Counted from the first letter of the stretch, positions 42,756 through 51,901 are shown. The stretch is DNA of 64,000 bases from Vitreimonas flagellata (GCF_004634425.1 NZ_SBJL01000001.1:1337001-1401000), one strand, 5' to 3'. Translations and numbers: made by a program. The notes: generated from the sequence alone by a model not told the origin.

Positions 42756-44164
42756 CTTCGCGCCTGCAGCCGCCGATAGGTCACGGCGCCCTCGCGATTG
42801 ATGCGCACGACGATGCTGCGCTCACCGTCCGCGGCAAGACCTGCGATGGTGCGCGCCGCATTCAGCGTATCGACCGGCTGAAACGCCATCGCTTCAATCA
42901 CGTCGCCCGGACGCAGCACGTTTTCGTTGGCGCTATCGACATCGGTCGCCAACACAACAAGCCCCCGCACGCCCGGCTCGATCTGGAACTCTTCACGCAA
43001 GCTCGCGTCCAGCTCCGAGAGCGCGATACCAAAGATGCGACCGCCACGCGGCCCACCATCATTGCGGCGCGGCTCCGCACTGCCGCCGGGCGCCACGCGC
43101 GCGCCGCCTTCCGCTTCCTGGAGACGCTCAATCGTCGCCGTCACCGTCATGCGACGCCCATCGCGGACGATCTCGACCGGCGCCTGCGCGCCCACCTGCG
43201 TCTCACCCACCATGCGCGTCAGCGCACGGCTATCCGCCACATCGCGGCCATTGAACTTCAGCACGATATCGCCCGGCCGCAGACCAGCAGAAGCCGCTGG
43301 TCCGCCCGGCGTGATGCGCGTGATCACGACGCCGCTCTCGCCATCATAGCCCGCGCGCTGCGCTGCTGCGCGGTCCAGATTGGCCAAGCGCACGCCAAGC
43401 CAACCACGCCGCGTCTCCCCGAAGCGTAGCAATTGATCGACCACAGGGCGCACGATTGATGTCGGCGTGGCGAAACCGATGCCCACGGAATTGCCCGTGG
43501 GCGACAAGATGGCCGTGTTCACGCCGATCACTTCGCCGTCGCTGTTAAAGAGCGGTCCGCCCGAATTGCCGCGATTGATAGCGGCGTCGGTCTGGATGAA
43601 ATCATCATAGCGGCCTGCCTCGATGTCGCGATTGCGCGCGCTGACGACGCCGACGCTCAACGAGCCGCCAAGCCCGAACGGATTGCCGATCGCAAGTACG
43701 ATGTCGCCCACGCGCGCGGTGTCGCTGTCGCCCATATTCACATAAGGCAGTGGCTGGCGCGCATTCATGCGCAGCACGGCGATATCGGTGGCCGGATCGC
43801 GGCCGACAACGACGGCTTCAAAGCGCTGGCCGTTTTGCAGGATCACTTCGATTGCATCAGCCGCTTCGATGACGTGGTTGTTCGTCACCACGACGCCGTC
43901 AGCCGAGATAATGAAGCCCGAGCCAAGCGACGTCACTTGCGCCGCGCCATCACCTTCAGGCGCGCGCGCCGTGCCCGGCGGGAAGCGCGGCATGTCTTCC
44001 AAGCCTTCGACGCGTTGTGACGTCGCGATGTTCACCACCGCCGGCGACAAGCGCTCGACGAGGTCCGCGTAACCTTGCGTTGGCAAACGCGATTGCGCGC
44101 CCGCAGGTGCGGCGGCAAGGGTGATCAGGGCCAGTGCCGAAACGATCGACCGAAAACGAAGCAT
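42752..44164 (-). CDS. Periplasmic serine protease Do (DegP/DegQ-like)
   Basis: A 470-residue envelope protease and chaperone. It has a signal peptide (about 1-23), then a trypsin-like domain with the catalytic triad: His in VVTNNHVIEAAD, Asp in DPATDIAVLRM and Ser in NRGNSGGPLFN. The first PDZ domain (about 255-345) and second PDZ domain (about 365-460) follow. A Gly/Arg linker (EGGARVAPGGSAEPRRNDGG) separates the PDZ domains. It lies near hflK and hflC, as in many alphaproteobacteria, which suggests a shared envelope quality-control role. Confidence 0.93.
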   Translation of the reverse strand: MLRFRSIVSALALITLAAAPAGAQSRLPTQGYADLVERLSPAVVNIATSQRVEGLEDMPRFPPGTARAPEGDGAAQVTSLGSGFIISADGVVVTNNHVIEAADAIEVILQNGQRFEAVVVGRDPATDIAVLRMNARQPLPYVNMGDSDTARVGDIVLAIGNPFGLGGSLSVGVVSARNRDIEAGRYDDFIQTDAAINRGNSGGPLFNSDGEVIGVNTAILSPTGNSVGIGFATPTSIVRPVVDQLLRFGETRRGWLGVRLANLDRAAAQRAGYDGESGVVITRITPGGPAASAGLRPGDIVLKFNGRDVADSRALTRMVGETQVGAQAPVEIVRDGRRMTVTATIERLQEAEGGARVAPGGSAEPRRNDGGPRGGRIFGIALSELDASLREEFQIEPGVRGLVVLATDVDSANENVLRPGDVIEAMAFQPVDTLNAARTIAGLAADGERSIVVRINREGAVTYRRLQARS

Positions 44165-44236
44165 GCCCCGACACTAGCGCCCCGCCCCGCCCGCGCAATC
44201 GCTGGCGTCAGGCGCTGGACCAAGTATTTATGCGTC

Positions 44237-45214
44237 ATGTCGATGTTCACTGACCGCCGCGCCCTGCTGGCAGGCTTCGCACTCTCCGGCTGCGCCACCG
44301 CACCCGCTCCCGCAGGCAACGAGCTTGAGGCCGCGCTGCGCGATACGCCGCCGGACGCCATCATTCCCTTGTGGCCGAACGGCGTTCCGGGCGCAGAGAA
44401 CGTCAGCGTGGTCGAGGAAGTGATCGCGCGCCCGAACGCCGAAGGCTTGCCGGATCGCATCGTGCGTTACGTCGCCACGCCGCATCTCTCGCTCTTCCGC
44501 GCCGCACGCCCGAACGGCTCGGCGCTGCTCATCATTCCAGGCGGCGGCTATCGCCACGTTGTCATCGACAAGGAAGGCTATGAGGCTGCACGCTGGTTCG
44601 CGGCGCGCGGCGTCACTGCGTACGTGCTGCGCTATCGCCTGCCCGGCGACGGCTGGGCCGCCGGCCCCGACGTCTCGCTGCAAGACGCACAGCGCGCCAT
44701 GCGCGTAATCCGTACGCAAGCCGGCGTGGATCCCGCGCGTGTCGCATCCATCGGCTTCTCTGCCGGCGGCCACGTCGCCGCCTCGCTCGCCACGCGCTTC
44801 GATTGGCCGCTCGCACCCGATGGCGATGCGAGCAACGCCAAGCCCGACATCTCGTGCTTCATGTATCCGGTGATCACGATGGGCGAAGCCGGCCACGCCG
44901 GCTCGCGCTCCTATTTGCTCGGCGCCAACCCCACACCCGAGGGCCTCGCGCGCTATTCGCTAGAAAATCACGCCCGCCGCGATATGAGCGCGACGATGGT
45001 GGTCCACGCGGCCGACGACGAAGCCGTGCCGCTCGCCAATGGTCTCGCCATCTACGACGCGATGCGTCGCGCCGGCGTCCGCAGTGAGCTGCATGTATTC
45101 GAGGAAGGCGGCCACGGCTTTGGTCTGCGTTTCGTGCGCGACAAGCCGGCAGGCATCTGGCCCCAGCTGTTCTTCAACTGGGGCCGGCGCCACGGGATTT
45201 TCGTTTCAGCTTAG
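44237..45214 (+). CDS. Exported alpha/beta hydrolase (acetyl-esterase-like)
   Basis: A 325-residue esterase of the BD-FAE/acetylxylan esterase-like group. The N-terminus (FTDRRALLAGFALSGCATAP) combines an Arg pair with a lipobox, suggesting a Tat-exported lipoprotein. SALLIIPGGGYRHVVIDKEGYEAARW is the oxyanion GGGY region, SIGFSAGGHVAAS carries the nucleophile Ser, HAADDEAVP the Asp, and EEGGHGFGLRF the His. The substrate is probably an acetylated carbohydrate. It is divergent from the protease gene and shares TTAG with hflC. Confidence 0.85.
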   Translation: MSMFTDRRALLAGFALSGCATAPAPAGNELEAALRDTPPDAIIPLWPNGVPGAENVSVVEEVIARPNAEGLPDRIVRYVATPHLSLFRAARPNGSALLIIPGGGYRHVVIDKEGYEAARWFAARGVTAYVLRYRLPGDGWAAGPDVSLQDAQRAMRVIRTQAGVDPARVASIGFSAGGHVAASLATRFDWPLAPDGDASNAKPDISCFMYPVITMGEAGHAGSRSYLLGANPTPEGLARYSLENHARRDMSATMVVHAADDEAVPLANGLAIYDAMRRAGVRSELHVFEEGGHGFGLRFVRDKPAGIWPQLFFNWGRRHGIFVSA

Positions 45215-46062
45215 CGGTTGCCGGTGCGGCGCTGCATGTAGCGGAAGAAGTCGCTATCCGGCGACACCACGATCGGCGTGCCCTGATCCAGCGCGTAATC
45301 GTACGCGCGCATCGAGCGATAGAACGCCGCGAATTCCGGATCGCGGCCGTAAGCTTGCGCGAAAATGCGCGCGCGTTCGCCGTCGCCTTCACCGCGCAGG
45401 CGTTCGCTTTCCTGCTGCGCGGTCGCGCGGATGATTGCCGCTTCGCGCTCGCCTTCCGCCCGCAGACGGCCGGCGACCTGGGCCCGTTCCGAGCGCATGC
45501 GCTCATACACACGCTCACGCGTCGCATCCGGCAGATCCGCTTGGCGGATACGCACGTCCACGACGCGCACGCCGAGCTCCGTCGCGGCCGACGCGTTCAG
45601 ATCAGCCTCGATGGTTTGCATCAACTGCGCGCGACGACCCGAGATAATGTCATTCGACGTCGCGCCACCGAGCGCACGACGCATCGCGGCTTCCGTGAAC
45701 GTCTCCAGACGTGAGGCGCCGCCATCTTCCGTCAGCGCGCTTTGGTAGAAGCGGCGTGGATCGGTGATCTGCCAACGCACAATGGCGTCAACGCGGAGCT
45801 GTTCTTGGTCGGACGCTACGATCGGCTGGCCCTCAAGCGTGAGCCCCATGTTGCGGCGATCATAGGTGACGACGCTATCTACGAACGGCATCTTGAAATA
45901 GAGGCCCGGCTCGTTCGTGCCCGGCGCGTTGATCACACGCACGTATTCGCCGAAGCGCAGCACGATGGCCTGATCGGTTTGACGCACGATAAAAACGGTG
46001 TTCGAGATCAGCAGCAGCGCCACGAAGATCGCGCCCAGGATCAAAGGAAGCGAGCGTTGCAT
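45211..46062 (-). CDS. hflC: HflC, SPFH-domain modulator of FtsH
   Basis: A 283-residue inner-membrane protein. It has an N-terminal membrane anchor (LPLILGAIFVALLLISNTVF), the SPFH/band-7 domain (QAIVLRFGEYVRVINAPGTNEPGLYFKMPFVDSV), and a long C-terminal coiled coil (ERVYERMRSERAQVAGRLRAEGEREA). HflC and HflK form a cage around FtsH and limit its proteolysis. It starts one base inside the hflK stop, so the pair is coupled. Confidence 0.95.
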   Translation of the reverse strand: MQRSLPLILGAIFVALLLISNTVFIVRQTDQAIVLRFGEYVRVINAPGTNEPGLYFKMPFVDSVVTYDRRNMGLTLEGQPIVASDQEQLRVDAIVRWQITDPRRFYQSALTEDGGASRLETFTEAAMRRALGGATSNDIISGRRAQLMQTIEADLNASAATELGVRVVDVRIRQADLPDATRERVYERMRSERAQVAGRLRAEGEREAAIIRATAQQESERLRGEGDGERARIFAQAYGRDPEFAAFYRSMRAYDYALDQGTPIVVSPDSDFFRYMQRRTGNR

Positions 46063-47183
46063 TAGCGGGCTCCCTCGGCTTGGGGCTGGGTCGGCGTGTT
46101 GCGGCGGATCATGCCTTCAAGCGGCAGGTACGGCACAGCGCCGCCCCGCGCATCGAGAATCACGAGATTGCCGTTGCGATAAACGCGTTCCATGGTTTCC
46201 AGATAGAGCCGATCGCGCGTGACTTGCGGCGCCTGGCGATATTCATTGTGCACGGCGATGAAGCGCTGGGCTTCACCCGTCGCTTCACGCACCACGCGCT
46301 CACGATAGGCCTGCGCTTCGTTGACAATGCGCGAGGTTTCGCGCTCGGCGTTGTTGCGGGCCGTCTCAGCATCTTGACCGGCGTTGACGACGTCGTTGAA
46401 CGCTTCGATCACCGCCGACGGCGCGGCCGCGCGTAGCAGTTCGACCTGCAACACCTGCACGCCGGACTCATACTCATCCAGCACTTGCTGCATCAAAGTT
46501 TCGACGTCTTGTTCCACCGCGCCGCGTTCGGTCGTGATGATCGGCTCGAGTTGGCGACGGCCAATCACTTCACGCATTGCGCTTTCCGCGACTTGACGCA
46601 CAGCGTTATCCGGCGCGCGCACATTGAACGCGAAGTCGGAGACTTCCTTGATGTTGTAGTAAATGCGGAAGTGCACTTCCACGATGTTGCGATCGCCCGT
46701 GATCATCAGGCTTTCGTCGGGATTGTCGGTGCTTTGATTGTTGCGGCTGGTGAAGCCGATCTCGGTCGTACGTTGACCCGTGACGTTGATCACCTGGCGC
46801 GCCTCAAACGGCGCAGGAAGGTGCACATGGATGCCTGGGCCCGTCACGCGATTGAAATCGCCAAAGCGTGTGATGACGCCGCGCGCACCTTCATCGACCG
46901 TGTAAACGCCGGTCAGCAGCCAGCCGATAACGAAAATGCCCGCGATCAACGGCCACGAAAAACCACGCCCAGCGCCGCCGCCTGCGCCGCCCTTGCCGCC
47001 GCCAAAGCGGAAGCGTTCACGCCATTGGCGCAGCAAATCGTCGAGATCGCCGCCTTGCGGCCCGCGCGGGGGTTGTTGACGCGGAGGCTGGCCCCACGGC
47101 CGGCGCGGCCCACTGCCCCACGGCCCTTGGCCACCGCCGCCCTGATTTTGGCCGCCGCCGCCCGACTGGTCATTCCAAGGCAT
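46062..47183 (-). CDS. hflK: HflK, SPFH-domain modulator of FtsH
   Basis: The 373-residue partner of HflC. A long Gly/Gln/Pro-rich N-terminus (about 1-70) precedes the membrane anchor (PLIAGIFVIGWLLTGVYTV), the band-7 domain (ARGVITRFGDFNRVTGPGIHVHLPAPFE) and a coiled coil. MPWNDQSGGGG is the usual HflK beginning, so I start at 47183 instead of an ATG 14 codons upstream. It is divergent from mrp. Confidence 0.94.
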   Translation of the reverse strand: MPWNDQSGGGGQNQGGGGQGPWGSGPRRPWGQPPRQQPPRGPQGGDLDDLLRQWRERFRFGGGKGGAGGGAGRGFSWPLIAGIFVIGWLLTGVYTVDEGARGVITRFGDFNRVTGPGIHVHLPAPFEARQVINVTGQRTTEIGFTSRNNQSTDNPDESLMITGDRNIVEVHFRIYYNIKEVSDFAFNVRAPDNAVRQVAESAMREVIGRRQLEPIITTERGAVEQDVETLMQQVLDEYESGVQVLQVELLRAAAPSAVIEAFNDVVNAGQDAETARNNAERETSRIVNEAQAYRERVVREATGEAQRFIAVHNEYRQAPQVTRDRLYLETMERVYRNGNLVILDARGGAVPYLPLEGMIRRNTPTQPQAEGAR

Positions 47184-47276
47184 CAGAAATTCTATCCCGC
47201 CATCTGGTTGGAGGTTGCGCGCCATTCTGGGCGAGCTTGAAGCCCTCCGTGCGCGCCGATATGTGGCCCATGTGTT

Positions 47277-48365
47277 ATGGGATCAAGCATGAACAACCAG
47301 TTGGCGGTCATCAAAGAAGCGGTCGAAGCGCAGCTGAATGCGATCAAAGACCCCGCAACGGGCAAGGGATTGTTGCTTTCAGGCCGCATTTCCGGGCTTG
47401 AAGTGCGTGATGGCGGCAAGGTCTCGTTCACCATTGAAGCGCCGGCGGACGTTGCGGAGCATTATGTCGCGCTCCGCGAACGCGCCGAAACTGAAGCGCG
47501 AAAGGTGGAAGGTGTGAGCCAAGTGCTCGCCGTGCTGACCGCGCACGGGCCGAAGCAAACGAGCGTCGGCGGCGTCGCGCGCATAAAGCATATCATCGCT
47601 GTTGCGAGCGCCAAAGGCGGCGTTGGTAAATCAACCGTTGCGGTAAATCTCGCCGCCGCTTTCGCCTCTTTGGGGTTGAAGACCGGCCTGCTCGATCTCG
47701 ATGTGTACGGCCCCTCCGCGCCAACTCTACTGGGAACCGGCGCACGCCGCCCGCAAATGAGCCGTGACAAAATTCTCGATCCGCTTGATGCGCACGGCCT
47801 GAAGACGATGTCGATTGGATACCTCGTTGACGCCGCCTCGCCGATGATCTGGCGCGGCGCGATGGCGACGAGCGCGGTGCGGCAAATGATCGATGAAGTC
47901 GCTTGGGGCGACCTCGACGTGCTGCTGCTCGATCTCCCGCCCGGAACGGGCGACGTGCAGCTCACGCTCGTGCAACGCGTGCCGCTCGCCGGCGCTGTCA
48001 TCGTCTCCACACCGCAAGAAGTCGCGCTCGCCGACGTGCGCCGCGGCCTCGCCATGTTCGACAAAGCCAAAGCACCCATTCTCGGTGTGGTCGAAAATAT
48101 GGCCTATTTCGAAACGCCAGACGGCAAGCGCACGCATATCTTCGGCGAAGGCGGCGCCCGTCGCACTGCCGAAGCCGCCGGCGTGCCGTTCCTCGGCGAA
48201 ATCCCGATCGAGGTGGCCTTGCGCGAAAGCTGCGACGCCGGCGCGCCGCTGGTGACGACGCAGCCCACGAGCGCCGTCTCGCAGCGTTTCATCGCAATCG
48301 CGCAAGCCGCGCTCGCAAATGTCGCGCGCCTCAGCAAGCCCGCGCCGTCGATCAGACTGATCTAG
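47277..48365 (+). CDS. Mrp/NBP35-family Fe-S cluster carrier ATPase
   Basis: A 362-residue protein with an N-terminal MIP18/DUF59-like domain (about 1-85) and a deviant Walker P-loop ATPase domain (VASAKGGVGKSTVAVNLAAAF, LLDLDVYGPSAPTLLG, LLDLPPGTGDVQLTL). It should carry iron-sulphur clusters. The CPxC-type pair that binds the cluster between monomers in ApbC is replaced by ENMAYFETPDGKR, so the cluster site may differ or be lost. From memory, this variant occurs in other alphaproteobacteria. The stop shares CTAG with the convergent HTH gene. Confidence 0.9.
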   Translation: MGSSMNNQLAVIKEAVEAQLNAIKDPATGKGLLLSGRISGLEVRDGGKVSFTIEAPADVAEHYVALRERAETEARKVEGVSQVLAVLTAHGPKQTSVGGVARIKHIIAVASAKGGVGKSTVAVNLAAAFASLGLKTGLLDLDVYGPSAPTLLGTGARRPQMSRDKILDPLDAHGLKTMSIGYLVDAASPMIWRGAMATSAVRQMIDEVAWGDLDVLLLDLPPGTGDVQLTLVQRVPLAGAVIVSTPQEVALADVRRGLAMFDKAKAPILGVVENMAYFETPDGKRTHIFGEGGARRTAEAAGVPFLGEIPIEVALRESCDAGAPLVTTQPTSAVSQRFIAIAQAALANVARLSKPAPSIRLI

Positions 48366-48922
48366 CGCGCGCGCTTCAAATAGCGTCCGACCATGAGGCG
48401 CACGTTCTCCAAATTTTGCGCGAGCCCCGCGTCGGAGAGCAATTGAATCGAGCGCACACGGCCCTCGTCATCAACTTCAAGCAGCGCACGATCGACGAGG
48501 CGTTGCACCTTTCGCCGCACTGTCTCGCGCGGCAGGCCCGTGCGCTCGGCGATCAAGCGCCGCGAAATCCAACCGCGATCCTCATCGGCAGGAAATTCCG
48601 CTCGCAACAGCGACTCATTCTCACTTACGACAATCGGGCGCATCGTCGCTTCGGCGGCGCAAACGAGAATGACAATCTCTTCAATCTCAAGCCCACGGTA
48701 AAAATTGCGCGCTTCCTGAAGCACTTCGAACAAGAGGTCTTCGGCGGGTGCGAGCATTCGTGAATCTTCAACTGCTTTTACGGGCACTTGATTGCGCCAG
48801 ATCAATCGATAGAGCTTCGCTGCTGTCACAGGTAGAAGCGCGAACCCAAAATGGGTCGAAGCACCTGCGCCTTGGGAGAGGTTGGTTGCAGAAAAAACCC
48901 GCTTTTGTTGATAAAAGCGCAC
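48362..48922 (-). CDS. HTH regulator, member of a head-to-head paralogous pair
   Basis: Up to 186 residues. An N-terminal helical region (PAEDLLFEVLQEARNFYRGLEIEEIVILVCAAEAT) is followed by a winged-helix motif (WISRRLIAERTGLPRETVRRKVQRLVDRALL). The recognition segment RETVRRKV is identical to that of the divergent neighbour. The start is unsure: GTG at 48922 overlaps the neighbour's 5' end, while internal GTG/TTG codons would avoid it. The target genes and any ligand are unknown; the layout suggests mutual or autoregulation. Confidence 0.65.
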   Translation of the reverse strand: MRFYQQKRVFSATNLSQGAGASTHFGFALLPVTAAKLYRLIWRNQVPVKAVEDSRMLAPAEDLLFEVLQEARNFYRGLEIEEIVILVCAAEATMRPIVVSENESLLRAEFPADEDRGWISRRLIAERTGLPRETVRRKVQRLVDRALLEVDDEGRVRSIQLLSDAGLAQNLENVRLMVGRYLKRAR

Positions 48923-49293
48923 AAATCCCGATCGAACGCCGGCCGCTCGCGTTCGCCACCACCGAGCTCATTCTCGATTTGCTCTACGTCGCGCGCGATC
49001 GATTCAGCGGCGACTACGAACGCATGTGGATCTATTTCTGCACCGCGCACGCGCGTGAAGCGGGCGTTACACGCCGCGAGATCGGCGCCGTCACCGGCCT
49101 CGCACGCGAAACCGTGCGACGCAAAGTGACTCATATGCTCGCCGCCGGCGAACTCAAGATTGGCCAACGCGGGCGCCTCTATGCGGCCGCCGAACAATCG
49201 GACCCACACGTGCAGGCGTTCAACCGCGAGGCGAAACGCGCGGCGCAAAGCTACGCCCGCCGCGTTACCCGTTTCGGCGTGAGCGTGGACTAG
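48886..49293 (+). CDS. HTH regulator, member of a head-to-head paralogous pair
   Basis: About 135 residues from a TTG at 48886, chosen because GGGAGAGG lies just upstream; an in-frame GTG at 48748 would overlap the opposite gene by 175 bases. IPIERRPLAFATTELILDLL and YERMWIYFCTAHARE align with the N-terminal part of the opposite gene product. The HTH is VTRREIGAVTGLARETVRRKVTHMLAAGELKIGQRGRLY. The C-terminus is basic. It is probably a DNA-binding regulator of the same new subfamily as its neighbour. Confidence 0.65.
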   Translation: MQKKPAFVDKSAQIPIERRPLAFATTELILDLLYVARDRFSGDYERMWIYFCTAHAREAGVTRREIGAVTGLARETVRRKVTHMLAAGELKIGQRGRLYAAAEQSDPHVQAFNREAKRAAQSYARRVTRFGVSVD

Positions 49294-49357
49294 CCTGTCC
49301 ATCCGCGCAGCTTGAATGTTCTCAACAACGGCGCTCAATGTGCGCGGGGAGGACGCC

Positions 49358-50557
49358 ATGCATTCAACCCGGCGCACAATATTGGCCGGCGCAGCGGCGC
49401 TGCCGCTCGTCGCCTGCTCACAAGCATCGCCGATCATCGTCGTCGGCGCCGGCGTATTCGGCGCCTGGACGGCCGTGCATCTGCAGCGTCTCGGCAAGCG
49501 CGTGCTGCTCGTGGATCAGATGGGTCCAGCCAACGGGCGCGCCTCTTCCGGCGGCGAAAGCCGGATGACGCGCGGCACGTACGGCCGCGACGACATTTAC
49601 ACGCGCATGGCGCAGGCCTCGCTCGAAGAATGGAAACGCCTCTCCGAACGCGCGTCGCTGCCTCTCCTGCACAAGCACGGCGTGCTTTTCTTCTTCGAAC
49701 AAATGGTCGATTACGCGCGCCAATCGATTGAAGTGCATCAACGCCTCAATCTGCCGCTCCAACAACTCGACAACACGGCTCTCCGCCAACGCTGGCCGCA
49801 GATCAATTTCGACGGCGTCGAATTTGGCTTGTTCGAAGCTGAGTTCGGCGCGCTGATGGCCCGGCGCGCCGTGCAAGAGCTCGTCGTGCGCTTCGTCGCG
49901 GACGGCGGCGAGTATCGCTTGGCGCATGCAGAACCGAGCGCCAACGCGAACGAAGTGATCCTTGATGGCGTACCGGAGAGCGCCGAGGCGATCGTCTACG
50001 CCTGTGGCCCGTGGTTGCCAAAAGTGTTTCCAAATATCTTGGGCGAACGCATCTTCGTCACCCGCCAAGAGATCGCCTTCATCGCCCCGCCTGACGGCGA
50101 CGAAAGCTTCGAGCCCGCAGCCCTGCCCGGCTGGGCCGATTTCAACGGTGGCGATCTCTATTACGGCTTCCCCAACCTCGAGAGCCGCGGCTTCAAGATC
50201 GCGCGCGACCATCACGGCGCAGCCTTCGATCCCGACACGGGCGATCGGCGCATGAGCGACGAAGGCGCCACTCTGCTGCGCGCGTTCGTGGAGCGTCGCT
50301 TCCCCGCGCTTGCGCAGCGCCCGTTCAGCGAATTCCGTGTCTGCCAATACGAGAACAGCTCAAACGGCGACTTCCTGATTGATCGTCACCCGACGCAAGC
50401 CAACACGTATTTGCTCGGCGGCGGCTCGGGTCACGGTTTCAAACACGGCCCCGAGGTCGGCCGTATGATGGCTGAACTCGTCGCCAATTCGACCGCGCCG
50501 GACGCACGCTTCTCGCTCGCCAGCAAAGCCAGCGTCCAAGCGCGGACGGTGCTTTAA
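49358..50557 (+). CDS. FAD-dependent oxidase, sarcosine/N-methyltryptophan oxidase-like, exported
   Basis: A 399-residue DAO-family flavoenzyme. The N-terminus STRRTILAGAAALPLVAC is a twin-arginine signal with a lipobox-like Cys, so the enzyme seems to be exported. The FAD motif IIVVGAGVFGAWTAVHLQRLG follows. A cysteine in RVCQYENSSNGDFLIDRHP sits where monomeric sarcosine oxidase binds FAD covalently, and GGGSGHGFKHGPEVGRM is the C-terminal FAD loop. It should oxidise a secondary amine or amino acid to give H2O2. GGGAGG precedes the ATG. Confidence 0.82.
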   Translation: MHSTRRTILAGAAALPLVACSQASPIIVVGAGVFGAWTAVHLQRLGKRVLLVDQMGPANGRASSGGESRMTRGTYGRDDIYTRMAQASLEEWKRLSERASLPLLHKHGVLFFFEQMVDYARQSIEVHQRLNLPLQQLDNTALRQRWPQINFDGVEFGLFEAEFGALMARRAVQELVVRFVADGGEYRLAHAEPSANANEVILDGVPESAEAIVYACGPWLPKVFPNILGERIFVTRQEIAFIAPPDGDESFEPAALPGWADFNGGDLYYGFPNLESRGFKIARDHHGAAFDPDTGDRRMSDEGATLLRAFVERRFPALAQRPFSEFRVCQYENSSNGDFLIDRHPTQANTYLLGGGSGHGFKHGPEVGRMMAELVANSTAPDARFSLASKASVQARTVL

Positions 50558-51828
50558 GCCAGCTCGAACTTGATCGGCAGCTTCTTCAGCCCGTTCACGA
50601 ACCAGCTCTCTGTATAACGCGGCTCGCCGTCGAGGCTCACGCTCTTCAAGCGTGGCAACAATTCTTCGAACAGAATTCGCATTTCCATCCGCGCCAGATG
50701 CTGCCCCAAGCACAGATGCGCGCCGAAGCCGAAGGCGAGTTGACGGTTCGGCGTGCGATCGATGTCGAACGTGTCCGCGTTCGCAAACACCTCTTCGTCC
50801 CGATTACCCGATGCATAGCAAAGCATCATCCAATCGCCCTTGGCGATCTTGCGGCCGCGCAGTTCGGTATCTTCCGTAGGGGAACGCATGAACGTCTTCA
50901 CCGGCGTCGTCCAGCGGATCGCTTCCTCGATCAAAGCCGGCACGAGCGAGAGATCGCCGCGCACACGCTCCAACAAGCCCGGCTGCGTCGCCAGCGCCCA
51001 CATTGCGCCAGCCGTAGAGGATGACGTCGTGTCGTGACCCGCCGTGGCGACGATCGTGTAATAGCCCGTCGCCTCGAACTGCCCCATCGGCGCGCCATCG
51101 ATCTGGGCAGTGGCGATCAAGGTTGCCAGGTCGTCGCGCGGATTGGCGCGGCGGTCGGCGCTGATCGCTTCGAAATAAGCGGAGAAATCCTGCACCACCG
51201 CGAGCAGCATTTGCATATATTGATCAACGGTCAGCGCTTCCTGGAAGCGTTGCGTGTCCGGATCCTGCGCGCCAAAGAGTTCCTGCGTCAGCCTTAGCAT
51301 GCGCGGATAATCTTCTTGCGGGACGCCAAGAATTTTCATCACCACGCGCAGCGGATAATGCAGCGCCACGTCATTGACGAAATCGCAGGCGCCGGGGAGC
51401 GCGGCGAATTGAGTCACCGCTTCCTGCGCCAGCGCGCGCACATCCGCTTCGCGCTTCTTGATCGACGCCGGCATGAACCACGCCTGCGTCAACAGGCGAT
51501 ACTTCATGTGCTCGGGCTCATCCATTTGGACGAGCGATTTGACCAGGTGCGGCGTACCCGTAATCGCCCGCGCGCGCGCCTCGCCTGCCTGGTTCGTCAA
51601 GGTTGTCGCGCGCACGCCACTCGAATAGAGCGCGTTGTTTTTGCTGACCTCGAGAATGTCCGCGTGCTTGGTGACCACCCAGAATGGATCGAAGCCTTCG
51701 ACTTCGGCCACGCCCAGCGGATTGTTGGCGCGCATCCAGCGATAGGCATCGAACAACTCGTCCGACGCATACGCCGTCGGATTCACAAGCGTCGTCGCGA
51801 TACTTTCCGGCAGCCTGAGTTCACTCAC
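50554..51828 (-). CDS. Cytochrome P450
   Basis: A soluble bacterial P450 of 424 residues. The I-helix oxygen-activating motif is TAGHDTTSSS, the ExxR motif is in LIEEAIRW, and the haem loop is FGFGAHLCLGQHLAR with the axial Cys. The sequence resembles the CYP125/CYP124/CYP111-like groups that hydroxylate steroid, fatty or terpenoid chains. No ferredoxin gene is adjacent. The GTG start has GGGAGG upstream. The stop shares TTAA with the FAD oxidase gene. Confidence 0.93.
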   Translation of the reverse strand: MSELRLPESIATTLVNPTAYASDELFDAYRWMRANNPLGVAEVEGFDPFWVVTKHADILEVSKNNALYSSGVRATTLTNQAGEARARAITGTPHLVKSLVQMDEPEHMKYRLLTQAWFMPASIKKREADVRALAQEAVTQFAALPGACDFVNDVALHYPLRVVMKILGVPQEDYPRMLRLTQELFGAQDPDTQRFQEALTVDQYMQMLLAVVQDFSAYFEAISADRRANPRDDLATLIATAQIDGAPMGQFEATGYYTIVATAGHDTTSSSTAGAMWALATQPGLLERVRGDLSLVPALIEEAIRWTTPVKTFMRSPTEDTELRGRKIAKGDWMMLCYASGNRDEEVFANADTFDIDRTPNRQLAFGFGAHLCLGQHLARMEMRILFEELLPRLKSVSLDGEPRYTESWFVNGLKKLPIKFELA

Positions 51829-51901
51829 ACGCGCCTCCCGTTTTGCGAGAGAGTGCGCGCATCGATTAAGGGCCGCAAGCCGGACGCCACGGCAACTGCC
51901 G

